A stretch of 31,602 bases of DNA from E44-bin46 sp964354655 (GCA_964354655.1 CAYHAL010000013.1:1-31602); one strand, 5' to 3'; positions 23,900-30,958 are shown, counted from the stretch's first letter. Notes: generated by a model from the letters alone, not told the origin. Program-made: numbers and translations.

Positions 23900-23936
23900 A
23901 TAATAATTCTCCGACTGATAAACCTCAACGTCGGAG
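23900..23936 (-). promoter_or_regulatory. Possible upstream rpoBC promoter with overlapping inverted repeat
   Basis: On the reverse strand, TTGAGG (23928-23923) and TATTAT (23905-23900) are 17 bases apart, a weaker second promoter. It overlaps a 7-base inverted repeat, CTCCGAC (23909-23915) and GTCGGAG (23930-23936), with a 14-base loop. This could be an operator or a hairpin insulating the divergent units. Confidence 0.35.
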
Positions 23937-23960
23937 TTGTCCAAGCGGATTAGCTTTGGC

Positions 23961-23991
23961 TTGACACTAGGTATGTGGCTCGGCTTATAAT
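23961..23991 (+). promoter_or_regulatory. Promoter of the DUF177-rpmF-fabK operon
   Basis: Both hexamers match the consensus exactly, TTGACA at 23961-23966 and TATAAT at 23986-23991. The 19-base spacer is longer than ideal. The first gene starts 33 bases downstream. With the rpoB promoter, it explains the 304-base stretch between 23721 and 24024, where I see no gene. Confidence 0.65.
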
Positions 23992-24024
23992 AAGCAGATT
24001 TTAGTTAAGTGAAGGTGGAATATA

Positions 24025-24549
24025 ATGCAGATAAATGTATCTCAGTTGCTTAAGTCACCTATAGGCGCAACACGGGATTATGAGGTGAGGGAGGTTGTTG
24101 GTATCGCCGGTGGCGAGAGCATGGTCGAGGGTAAGGTTTCGCTGGTGCGTACCGACCGGGGTATCTTGGCTAGGGCTGAACTACATACCGAGGTTGAAGT
24201 TACTTGCAGCCGTTGCTTAAGCCTGTTTAATTGTCCGCTAACACTGAATATTGAAGAAGAGTATTTCCCTACTATAGATGTAGTTAGCGGTATTTCACTG
24301 TCCTTGCCTGAGGAGCCAGAATGCTTTACTATTGATGAGCATCATGTGCTTGACTTAACTGAGGCAATACGTCAATATGTGCTGCTGGCTATCCCGATGA
24401 AGCCTCTTTGTCGTGAGGATTGTGCCGGGTTATGTCCTTCTTGTGGTCATAACCTTAACCAGGGGCCCTGTGGTTGTTTGCCCCAAGAGGTGAACCCTAG
24501 CTGGTCTAAGCTAAATAGATTGACATTACGGAAAGGAATGGAGGAATAG
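24025..24549 (+). CDS. DUF177 (YceD) family protein
   Basis: A 174-residue protein of the YceD/DUF177 family, almost always encoded just upstream of rpmF and linked to 23S rRNA maturation in bacteria and plastids. It has the central CSRCL motif (metal-binding half), an acidic stretch (EEYFPTIDV), and the C-terminal CREDCAGLCPSCGHNLNQGP ending in CGC, the family's second cysteine cluster. AAGGTGG precedes the ATG. Its stop is one base before the rpmF start, so the two are co-translated. The rRNA role is from the family, not from this sequence. Confidence 0.9.
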   Translation: MQINVSQLLKSPIGATRDYEVREVVGIAGGESMVEGKVSLVRTDRGILARAELHTEVEVTCSRCLSLFNCPLTLNIEEEYFPTIDVVSGISLSLPEEPECFTIDEHHVLDLTEAIRQYVLLAIPMKPLCREDCAGLCPSCGHNLNQGPCGCLPQEVNPSWSKLNRLTLRKGMEE

Positions 24550-24550
24550 C

Positions 24551-24757
24551 ATGGGAGCTTTACCCAAACGGAAATACGCCAAGGCGCGGCAGGGCAAGAG
24601 GCGTAGTCATCTCGGGCTTTCTGCGCCGGCTCTAGATTATTGTCCTCAATGTCATACCCCTAAATTGCCTCATCATGTTTGTCCCGTCTGTGGAACCTAT
24701 GCTGGTAGGGAAGTTATTGAGATTAAGACCAAGACCCCGAAGAAGAAAGCTAGCTAA
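24551..24757 (+). CDS. rpmF: Large ribosomal subunit protein bL32
   Basis: A 68-residue bL32, part of the 50S subunit near the peptidyl-transferase centre. The start LPKRKYAKARQGKRRSHLGL is typical. Two CxxC pairs (CPQCHTPKLPHHVCPVCG) form the zinc ribbon of the C+ form, and it ends in the basic tail TPKKKAS. GGAGGAATAGC before the ATG is a strong ribosome-binding site. It lies between DUF177 and fabK, matching the widespread rpmF-fatty acid gene linkage. The C+ form implies a zinc-replete housekeeping version; no C- paralogue is in view. Confidence 0.97.
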   Translation: MGALPKRKYAKARQGKRRSHLGLSAPALDYCPQCHTPKLPHHVCPVCGTYAGREVIEIKTKTPKKKAS

Positions 24758-24769
24758 GGAGGCTATTCT

Positions 24770-25720
24770 ATGCTCAAAACTGTTATTTGTGACCTTTTTG
24801 GCATTAAGTATCCGATTATTCAGGGGGGGATGGCTCATGTGGCTACCGCCGAGCTTGTCTCAGCCGTGTCCAATGCTGGTGGACTAGGTATTATTGGTGC
24901 TGGTGCCAGCGAACCAGGCTGGGTGAGAGAGCAGATACGCCTGACCCGAAAGCAAACAGATAAACCATTTGGGGTAAATATTCTACTAATATCCCCTTTT
25001 GCTGCGCAGGTTATAGATTTAGTTCTGGAAGAGAAGGTGGCTATGGTTACTACTGGTGCTGGTAACCCTGGGCCTTACATCCCCCGATTTAGGCAGGCGG
25101 GGGTAAAGGTAATGCCAGTGGTAGCCAGTGTTGCCCTGGCTAAGCGTCTAGAACGGGCTGGGGTGGATGCCTTGGTCGCCGAGGGCATGGAGTCGGGAGG
25201 GGAGATAGGGCAAATTACCACCATGGCTTTAGTCCCCCAGGTGGTTGATGCTGTTAAGCTACCGGTAGTGGCGGCTGGGGGTATTGGTGATGGTCGGGGC
25301 TTAGCTGCTGCCCTGGCTCTTGGGGCTCAGGGGGTTCAGATGGGGACGCGTTTTGTTGCTAGCCAGGAGTGTATTGCTCACCCCGCTTATAAGCAGGCGA
25401 TTGTAGATGCCCACGACCGTTCCACGGTAATTTCTGGTCAGAGCACCGGTTACCCTATACGTGCTCTGGAGAATAAGTTAATTCATGAGTTTTGGGAGAA
25501 GGAGAAATCCGGCATCTCTATAGAAGAGCTTATGGAGTTTGGCATCGGCAAGGTGCGGTTAGGCTTGATTGAGGGTGACCTTGAAAATGGCACGCTCTTG
25601 GCAGGTCAGATTGCCGGGATGATAAAAGAGATTAAGCCGGTTAAGGCTATTATAGATGATATGGTAGCTGAGGCTGAGGCAATAATCGCTCGGCTTAAGA
25701 GTTCGGTGGGGGGCGGTTAA
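24770..25720 (+). CDS. fabK: FabK-type FMN enoyl-ACP reductase II, with Glu at the expected active-site His
   Basis: A 316-residue flavoprotein that follows Streptococcus pneumoniae FabK closely: IKYPIIQGGMAHVATAELVS, AGGLGIIGAG, KPFGVNILLISPF, VTTGAGNPGPY, MPVVASVALAKRLE, VAEGMESGG, VVAAGGIGDGRG, GVQMGTRFVAS and LLAGQIAG. FabK reduces the enoyl-ACP double bond with FMN and NAD(P)H and is not inhibited by triclosan. In S. pneumoniae the GGHIG motif holds His144, regarded as important for activity. Here the motif is GGEIG, with Glu145 (codon GAG at 25202-25204). It may work with a changed mechanism, or be a related nitronate monooxygenase-fold enzyme retained near fabD. AAGGAGG precedes the ATG, and fabD starts 10 bases after the stop. 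Confidence 0.88.
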   Translation: MLKTVICDLFGIKYPIIQGGMAHVATAELVSAVSNAGGLGIIGAGASEPGWVREQIRLTRKQTDKPFGVNILLISPFAAQVIDLVLEEKVAMVTTGAGNPGPYIPRFRQAGVKVMPVVASVALAKRLERAGVDALVAEGMESGGEIGQITTMALVPQVVDAVKLPVVAAGGIGDGRGLAAALALGAQGVQMGTRFVASQECIAHPAYKQAIVDAHDRSTVISGQSTGYPIRALENKLIHEFWEKEKSGISIEELMEFGIGKVRLGLIEGDLENGTLLAGQIAGMIKEIKPVKAIIDDMVAEAEAIIARLKSSVGGG

Positions 25721-25730
25721 AGGTTGGCTG

Positions 25731-26672
25731 ATGAAGGTAGCCTATATTTTCCCGGGGCAAGGTTCTCAGAAAGTGGGGATGGGGCATGACCTCTATGATA
25801 ACTTTGCTTCAGCTAGAGCAATCTTCGAACAGGCTGACGAAGCTTTGGGATTTCCCCTTTCCCGGTTATGCTTTGAAGGTCCAGATGATGAGCTTCGCCA
25901 GACTATCAATACCCAACCAGCCTTGGTAACGGTCAGCTATGCTTGCTTGAAGGCTACCTATGAGGTGGGTGGTAATGGTTTACCACCGCCGGCTTTTGTT
26001 GCTGGTCATAGTCTGGGTGAATATACAGCACTGGCAGCAGCTAGTGTGCTTGATTTTCCTACCGTTGTTTATCTAGCTCGAGAGAGGGGGCGGTTAATGC
26101 ATGAAGCCGGGCTGAGGGAACCTGGCGGTATGGTGGCAATAATCGGGCTTGACGAAGCTCTATTGATTGAGGTGTGTGCTCAGACTGGCACTTGGATGGC
26201 TAACGTTAACTGTCCCGGTCAGCTAGTAATCAGCGGGGCGAAAGAGAATTTAACTAAAGCTACAGAATTAGCTAAAGCCAAGGGGGCTCAGCGCACCATT
26301 CCCTTACCGGTAAGTGGTGCCTTTCATACGCCACTGATGCAGTCAGCTGTTGACGGTCTGTCTGAGATTATAGCTGCTCTCCCCTTTCGTGACCCCCTCA
26401 TTCCCATCGTGGCTAACACTACTGCTCAGCCAATAACTAAGGCTGAGCAGGTGAAGGCAGAATTGCTTAGCCAGTTGTCTAATGGCGTCCAGTGGCAGCG
26501 CTCTATTGAGTATATGATAAATGACGGGGTAGCTATCTTCATTGAAATAGGACCGGGGGAGGTGCTTACTGGTCTTGTAAGGCGAATAAATAAAGACGTT
26601 AAAACGGTGAACATAGGTGATGTAACGGCTATTAGACAGTTAGCTAGTTTACCCCTATCACCTGCTGAATGA
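25731..26672 (+). CDS. fabD: Malonyl-CoA:ACP transacylase FabD
   Basis: FabD loads malonate from CoA onto ACP for fatty-acid elongation. It has the oxyanion loop FPGQGSQKVGMG at the start, nucleophile Ser94 in GHSLGEYTAL, the substrate arginine in YLARERGRLM, and His199 in VSGAFHTPLM. GPGEVLTGLVRRI is near the end. At 313 residues the length is normal. The ribosome-binding site is only AAAGGTTGG, and the gene starts 10 bases after fabK. Translational coupling is likely. It is the only FabD in the window and would serve both ACPs and the condensing enzyme of the other fatty-acid locus. Confidence 0.97.
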   Translation: MKVAYIFPGQGSQKVGMGHDLYDNFASARAIFEQADEALGFPLSRLCFEGPDDELRQTINTQPALVTVSYACLKATYEVGGNGLPPPAFVAGHSLGEYTALAAASVLDFPTVVYLARERGRLMHEAGLREPGGMVAIIGLDEALLIEVCAQTGTWMANVNCPGQLVISGAKENLTKATELAKAKGAQRTIPLPVSGAFHTPLMQSAVDGLSEIIAALPFRDPLIPIVANTTAQPITKAEQVKAELLSQLSNGVQWQRSIEYMINDGVAIFIEIGPGEVLTGLVRRINKDVKTVNIGDVTAIRQLASLPLSPAE

Positions 26673-26731
26673 ATTGGAATGCGAGCCGTTATTTTCTTTA
26701 ATAAATTTACTGGATTGGCTGGAGGTAATGT

Positions 26732-27142
26732 ATGGCTGGGGCACGGCGAAAGGCAAGGGTGCTGGCTCTCCAGGCACTTTATGAGATTGATTCTGTAGGG
26801 CATGAGGCGGAAGAGGTAATAACCCGTCTTCTAGTTAATGAGGTGTTGTCTGAAGAAAATGCTGCTTTCACTCGTGAGCTGGTTAATGGTGTTATCCACA
26901 ATAGGGAGAAGATTGACCAGAATATTCGGCACTTTGCCCCTGCCTGGCCTATAGAACAAATACCGGTGATTGATAGGAATATTCTCCGGCTGGCAATATT
27001 CGAACTCTTATTTGACAATAAAGCGCCGGTTAAAGTGGCTATAAATGAAGCCGTTGAGCTAGCCAAGAGGTTTGGCAGCGATAGCTCACCAAAGTTTGTT
27101 AACGGGGTTTTGGGCTCGGTTAGCCCTCTTGCCAATAGATAG
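26732..27142 (+). CDS. nusB: Transcription antitermination factor NusB
   Basis: NusB, with NusE (S10), binds boxA RNA and supports antitermination in rRNA operons. The opening RRKARVLALQALYEIDSVGH, FTRELVNGVIHNREKIDQNI, and IPVIDRNILRLAIFELLFDN are the conserved NusB helices, and the C-terminal VKVAINEAVELAKRFGSDSS plus PKFVNGVLG completes the fold. 136 residues is typical. GGAGGTAATGT precedes the ATG. It follows fabD by 59 bases and precedes the second acpP by 25, so it appears to be part of the operon. Confidence 0.96.
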   Translation: MAGARRKARVLALQALYEIDSVGHEAEEVITRLLVNEVLSEENAAFTRELVNGVIHNREKIDQNIRHFAPAWPIEQIPVIDRNILRLAIFELLFDNKAPVKVAINEAVELAKRFGSDSSPKFVNGVLGSVSPLANR

Positions 27143-27167
27143 AAAGCGATAAGGAGAGAAGTAGAAA

Positions 27168-27428
27168 GTGGCAACCATTTTTGAGCGACTAAAAAAGGTG
27201 GTTGTGGAGCAACTGGGGGTAGAGGAAGACGAGGTAGTGCCCACAGCTAGCTTTGTTGATGACCTGGGCGCTGATTCCCTAGATTTAGTGGAACTGAGAA
27301 TGTCTGTGGAAGACGAGTTTAGTACCCCTTATCGGAGGATTGAAATACCAGACGAGGATGCGGAAAAGATAATAACTGTCCAGGATGCGGTTGATTACAT
27401 TAGAGACCTAGGCATTGAGGATGAATAG
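27168..27428 (+). CDS. acpP: Acyl carrier protein, second copy with loop insertion
   Basis: An 86-residue ACP. Ser37 in DDLGADSLDLVEL is the phosphopantetheine site, with canonical flanking acidic residues. The first helix (FERLKKVVVEQLGVEEDEV) and the last (DAVDYIRDLGIEDE) are normal. After the second helix the sequence reads EDEFSTPYRRIEIPDEDAEK, where most ACPs have EEEF followed by one or two residues and then IEIPDEDAEK. About five residues with two arginines are thus added in the loop before helix III. An arginine also replaces the hydrophobic residue after VEL. The GTG start is preceded by AAGGAGAGAAG. It is probably the main fatty-acid ACP, encoded with fabD and fabK. Confidence 0.94.
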   Translation: MATIFERLKKVVVEQLGVEEDEVVPTASFVDDLGADSLDLVELRMSVEDEFSTPYRRIEIPDEDAEKIITVQDAVDYIRDLGIEDE

Positions 27429-27441
27429 GTAAGGGGGAATT

Positions 27442-28119
27442 ATGATTAAAGCAGTATGTTTTGATTGGATGAATACCTTAGCCCACCCTGAACCCGACAG
27501 GCACGAGCAATATTGTCAGGCTGCCCAGGAATTGGGCATTAAGCTATCTCCGCAGAAGGCAATGAGGGGCATCTATGTTGCTGATAGTCAGGTGCCGGCG
27601 GGTATTCCACCGAAGTGGAGCGAAGAAAAAGACCCAGAGCCATTTATCCGTTTTCAGGAGATACTATTGGCCGAGGCTGGGATTAAGCTTCCCAGGGATA
27701 TGATTTTGAAACTCATTAAGAGGTTTAAACAGCTACTTGAAGAGGCAAGTTTTGTCCTCTATGATGATGTGCTACCAACCTTGAAAACCTTAAAACAGCG
27801 GGGCTTGATTTTAGGTGTGATTTCCAATCTCTATATAGGTAGAGTTGGAGCTAGTCTAGACCCCTACCTGGACTTTGTGGTTACCTCCAAGGAAGCCGGG
27901 GCTAATAAGCCTGAGCCGCCCATTTTTCTACTGGCACTAGACCGAGCCGGGGTAAACGCCTCGGAAGCAATTTATGTCGGTGACCAGTATGATATAGATG
28001 TGGTTGGTGCCAGAGGGGTAGGTATTAAACCTATTCTTATCGACCGCTATGATTTAATACCCAAGGTCAGTGGCTGCCCACGAATTCACAGTTTGACTGA
28101 GCTGGCAGAATATATTTAA
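27442..28119 (+). CDS. HAD superfamily hydrolase, tandem copy 1
   Basis: A 225-residue HAD-fold protein. Motif I is FDWMNTL with nucleophile Asp8. The residue two further on is Met10 where ordinary phosphatases have a second Asp. Motif II is the VISNL serine, motif III the lysine in GANKPEPPIF, and motif IV VGDQYDIDVVGARG. A helical cap lies at about residues 17-95. The closing IDRYDL...CPRIHSLTEL is shared with the next gene. The absence of the Asp+2 acid/base is typical of haloacid dehalogenase and phosphonatase branches rather than phosphomonoesterases, but the substrate cannot be read off. AAGGGGG precedes the ATG, 13 bases after acpP. Confidence 0.85.
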   Translation: MIKAVCFDWMNTLAHPEPDRHEQYCQAAQELGIKLSPQKAMRGIYVADSQVPAGIPPKWSEEKDPEPFIRFQEILLAEAGIKLPRDMILKLIKRFKQLLEEASFVLYDDVLPTLKTLKQRGLILGVISNLYIGRVGASLDPYLDFVVTSKEAGANKPEPPIFLLALDRAGVNASEAIYVGDQYDIDVVGARGVGIKPILIDRYDLIPKVSGCPRIHSLTELAEYI

Positions 28120-28140
28120 AAGGAGAAGGAGGTATTGACT

Positions 28141-28830
28141 GTGATTAAAGCAGTATTCTTTGACTGGATGAATACCTTGACCCATGCTGAACCCGACAGG
28201 CACGAACAATTTTGTCAAATTGCCCAGGAGTTGGGCATTGAGCTATCTCCCCAGAAGGTGATGCGAGGCATCTATGCTGCTGGGACTCAACTGCCGGCGG
28301 GAGCCCCATTTCGGTGGAGGGAGTCAGAAGACCCTGAGGTTTTTATCCGTTATATAGAGATAGTATTGACCGAGGCTGGGGTTAAGCTCCCTAGAGACAC
28401 GGTTCTGGAAATATTGAAGAGGATAATCCAGACGGCTAGGAAAGAAACCTATGTTCTCTATGATGATGTGCTACCAACCTTGAAGAAATTGAAGAAGCGA
28501 GGTCTTATTGTAGGTTTGATTACCAGTTTAACCAAGGACATGAATCTCATCTGTGGTGACCTTGGTTTAACCCCCTATCTAGACTTTGTGGTTACCTCTA
28601 AGGAGGTAGGGTCTGATAAACCTGAGCCGCCAATTTTCCTGGCAGCATTAGAGCGGGCTGGGGTAAGCGCTTCCGAAGCGGTTTATATTGGTGACCAGTA
28701 TGAAACCGATGTAGTTGGTGCCAGAGGGGTAGGTATTAAACCCGTTCTTATTGACCGCTATGATTTAATGCTTGAGGTCAGTGGCTGCCCACGAATTCAC
28801 AGTTTAACCGAGCTATCTCAATACCTTTAG
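28141..28830 (+). CDS. HAD superfamily hydrolase, tandem copy 2
   Basis: A 229-residue paralogue of the preceding gene, with long identical stretches (AEPDRHEQ versus PEPDRHEQ, VLYDDVLPTLK, KPEPPIFL, VVGARGVGIKP, and SGCPRIHSLTEL). Motif I is again FDWMNTL with Met two residues after the nucleophilic Asp. Motif II is LITSL, and motif IV is IGDQYETDVVGARG. It has a few extra residues after motif II (TKDMNLICGDLGL). The GTG at 28141 aligns with the ATG of copy 1 and lies 8 bases after AGGAGG; an upstream TTG at 28135 is too close to that site. It is the last forward gene of the operon and its stop is 3 bases from the convergent radical SAM gene. Confidence 0.85.
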   Translation: MIKAVFFDWMNTLTHAEPDRHEQFCQIAQELGIELSPQKVMRGIYAAGTQLPAGAPFRWRESEDPEVFIRYIEIVLTEAGVKLPRDTVLEILKRIIQTARKETYVLYDDVLPTLKKLKKRGLIVGLITSLTKDMNLICGDLGLTPYLDFVVTSKEVGSDKPEPPIFLAALERAGVSASEAVYIGDQYETDVVGARGVGIKPVLIDRYDLMLEVSGCPRIHSLTELSQYL

Positions 28831-28833
28831 TGG

Positions 28834-30390
28834 TTAAACCCCCTCCCTCTTTAAGCCTTTTGGTTGTCTTGATAATAGGGCGTCATCAATTTTGATATCT
28901 CTAAGGTTCTCGTAGATTTTGCGGAAATGAAACCCCTGGGCGGCAAGGGTTATGGCTAGACTGAGGCGCCTCGGGTATTTCACCAGGGTGGAAATGACCA
29001 GCTTCCAGAAATACACCCTGAATTTGTCCTTAATCCCCAAGATAATGACCGACTTAATGAGCCCCGTGATAAGGTAAGCTTCAAGTTTAAATTTGGCGCT
29101 CAATTTTTCATTAGGCTTATACTCCTTGAAGAAGGTCCTAATCCGCTCGTAAAACTGCTTGGGGGCATAGATGGTATGCAGGATTTGCTTATAGCCATTA
29201 ACCAGCACGTCAAGGTTCATTTTGGGGATGAAATTAATGGTGAATTCTGAGCTATCCCCCATCATCTCAGGCAATAGACGGTTCTCCTTCTTCAGGCGAT
29301 ACCATAGTTTGCTTTGGGCTGGGGCAACTAGCAGATAGACCATAGCGGTAACAATACCACTTTTTTGAATAAAATTGATTTGGCTCTTAAAGATTGAAAT
29401 GGGGTCGTGGTCAAAACCAACAATAAATCCCCCCATTACCTCAAAGCCGTGGTTCTGTAACTTCTTGACCGAAGCTACTAAATCACGACCCTTATTGGCA
29501 AACTTATTGCACTCAGCTAGACTTTCTTCATTCGGGCTTTCAATGCCAACGAAAACCTTGTTAAAGCCGGCGTTGGACATCAATTGCATTAACTCTTCGT
29601 CATCGACTAGGTTTATCGATGCTTCAGTGAGAAACCCAAACGGGTATTCTTTCTCTTCCATCCATTGAATCATTGCCGGCAGAATATCTGCCTTTAGCTT
29701 TTTCTTGTTACCTATGAAATTATCATCAACAATAAATACACCGCCCCGATAACCCTGGTTATATAGTGTCTCTAGCTCGGCTAGCATCTGGTCTCTACTC
29801 TTGGTTCGTGGTGTATGTCCATCCAAGATGGTAATATCGCAAAACTCGCAGTCATAAGGGCAGCCTCGGGAATATTGAATAGCGACTTGGGCATATTTGT
29901 TCAAATCAATAAGCGACCATAGAGGGACCGGGGTCTTGGTTAAATCTGCGTGTTGGTCAGTTTTGTAAATATGCTTGGGACATCCCTTCTCCAGGTCTTC
30001 CAGGAAGAGGGGGAGGGTAATTTCAGCTTCATTAAGCACCAGATGGTCTACATCTTCAAAGCTGAATTCTTCGTAGCCTCTGGTGAAAAGGGGACCGCCG
30101 GCGACAACCTTGGTATTGAGTCTCTTACATCGGTCAACCACTTCCCTGGCTGATTTCTTCTGCACAATCATGGCACTGATAAATACATAATCAGCCCATT
30201 CGATGTCGTTATCGGTCAGCTTGGTTACATTCATATCTATAACCCTTTTCTCCCACTCCTTGGGAAGCATGGCGGCTACGGTTACCGCGCCTAAGGGAGG
30301 ATTTAATGCCTTCCTGGGGGTGAACCTCAAAGCATGTTTAAAGCTCCAGAAAGTGTCTGGATACTGGGGATAAACCAAAAGTATTCTCAA
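28834..30390 (-). CDS. B12-binding radical SAM protein (DUF4070/HpnP-like)
   Basis: A 518-residue enzyme. The N-terminal cobalamin-binding domain (about 1-140) has ILLVYPQYPDTFWSFKHALR, NPPLGAVTVAAMLP and VDHLVLNEAEITLPLF. The radical SAM cysteines are Cys177, Cys181 and Cys184 in SRGCPYDCEFCDI, followed by the barrel with GVFIVDDNFIGNKK and VFVGIESPNEESL, then a DUF4070-type C-terminus. The wording CDI(T/I)xLxGxxPRTK and WSF...PPLG is shared, as I recall, with hopanoid C2-methylase HpnP and related B12 radical methylases. A lipid or ring methylation is therefore possible, but no hopanoid gene is in the window. The TTG start has AAAGGAG 6 bases before it. It lacks the usual DxHxxGxxP of base-off B12 binders. 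Confidence 0.87.
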   Translation of the reverse strand: MRILLVYPQYPDTFWSFKHALRFTPRKALNPPLGAVTVAAMLPKEWEKRVIDMNVTKLTDNDIEWADYVFISAMIVQKKSAREVVDRCKRLNTKVVAGGPLFTRGYEEFSFEDVDHLVLNEAEITLPLFLEDLEKGCPKHIYKTDQHADLTKTPVPLWSLIDLNKYAQVAIQYSRGCPYDCEFCDITILDGHTPRTKSRDQMLAELETLYNQGYRGGVFIVDDNFIGNKKKLKADILPAMIQWMEEKEYPFGFLTEASINLVDDEELMQLMSNAGFNKVFVGIESPNEESLAECNKFANKGRDLVASVKKLQNHGFEVMGGFIVGFDHDPISIFKSQINFIQKSGIVTAMVYLLVAPAQSKLWYRLKKENRLLPEMMGDSSEFTINFIPKMNLDVLVNGYKQILHTIYAPKQFYERIRTFFKEYKPNEKLSAKFKLEAYLITGLIKSVIILGIKDKFRVYFWKLVISTLVKYPRRLSLAITLAAQGFHFRKIYENLRDIKIDDALLSRQPKGLKREGV

Positions 30391-30429
30391 ATCAGGCTCC
30401 TTTCAACCCTTTTCTCAAAATGTCTAGAT

Positions 30430-30438
30430 ATTATATCA
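30430..30438 (-). promoter_or_regulatory. Extended -10 promoter of the radical SAM gene
   Basis: On the reverse strand TGATATAAT (30438-30430) is an extended -10 element about 40 bases before the TTG start. No good -35 lies at 17 bases; a TTGACA is present but only 7 bases away from TATAAT, which is too close to serve it. Confidence 0.45.
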
Positions 30439-30529
30439 CCTTTGTCAAGGAGTTATTGCCAAATGGAAAAACCTCGCTGTCTTAAACTGCCTTTTTACTT
30501 GAGAGTAAGGTAAAAGGAAGACCTTAGCC

Positions 30530-30904
30530 TTAAGTTTTTGGCTCGATGGTAACCTCTGCTCCCGAGGCTACCTGTCTAAGCACGCTGGCGTCGCTGATAA
30601 TCTTGCCGAATACATTGACCGGGCTGGCAGGTCGTATTTCCTGCCCCTTGCTGATAGGTGTTGGTCCGAAGAATATACAAAAGGCGTTTCCCGGCGGCCA
30701 ATAGCCTAAGTCTCCAATGGTTACCAATTCCTGGGCATTTTCTGCTTCCAGGCTAACCGGGATTGAGAGGTATATCTCGTCTCCCCAGCGGTCTGCATAT
30801 CCCTTGATGGGTAAGGCTTGCCAAATCGCCTCGGCGGTCTTGGTTGTATTCAGTCCAGCGGTTACTTCAACACTACCGGCTTTGATTCTAATTTTTTTGC
30901 CCAT
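30530..30904 (-). CDS. Cyclophilin-like fold protein (TM1367/PF04126 type)
   Basis: A 124-residue protein closely resembling Thermotoga TM1367, whose structure has a small cyclophilin-like beta barrel. Shared features from recall: RWGDEIYLSIPV, VTIGDLGYWPPGNAFCIFFG, TPISKGQEIRPASPVNVFGK and the C-terminal strand GAEVTIE. The active-site residues of true peptidyl-prolyl isomerases are not evident, and the function of the family is unknown. An extended -10 element lies only about 12 bases before the ATG, which suggests a leaderless or nearly leaderless message, and no clear ribosome-binding site is present. The nitroreductase gene is divergent, 110 bases away. Confidence 0.85.
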   Translation of the reverse strand: MGKKIRIKAGSVEVTAGLNTTKTAEAIWQALPIKGYADRWGDEIYLSIPVSLEAENAQELVTIGDLGYWPPGNAFCIFFGPTPISKGQEIRPASPVNVFGKIISDASVLRQVASGAEVTIEPKT

Positions 30905-30915
30905 ACCCAGCCAAC

Positions 30916-30924
30916 ATTATACCA
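30916..30924 (-). promoter_or_regulatory. Extended -10 promoter of the cyclophilin-like gene
   Basis: On the reverse strand TGGTATAAT (30924-30916) lies 11 bases before the ATG at 30904. A transcript starting 6-7 bases after it would have a leader of about 4-5 bases. Confidence 0.45.
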
Positions 30925-30958
30925 CTTTATCTCGGTTAGCGCTTGTTTCAGTAGTCTC

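Noticed and set aside
23930..23965. tRNA-like stretch with GTTGTCCAAGCGGATTAG
   Set aside because: It recalls the start of a Leu or Ser tRNA, but no acceptor partner, anticodon arm or TTCGA loop follows, and the promoter TTGACA lies within it.
28135..28140. TTG start for the second HAD gene
   Set aside because: It lies 2 bases from the Shine-Dalgarno sequence. GTG at 28141 has the right spacing and aligns with the paralogue's start.
27442..28830. HAD genes as evidence of organohalide respiration
   Set aside because: Haloacid-dehalogenase-fold proteins are unrelated to cobamide-dependent reductive dehalogenases. No rdhA or rdhB gene is in the window.
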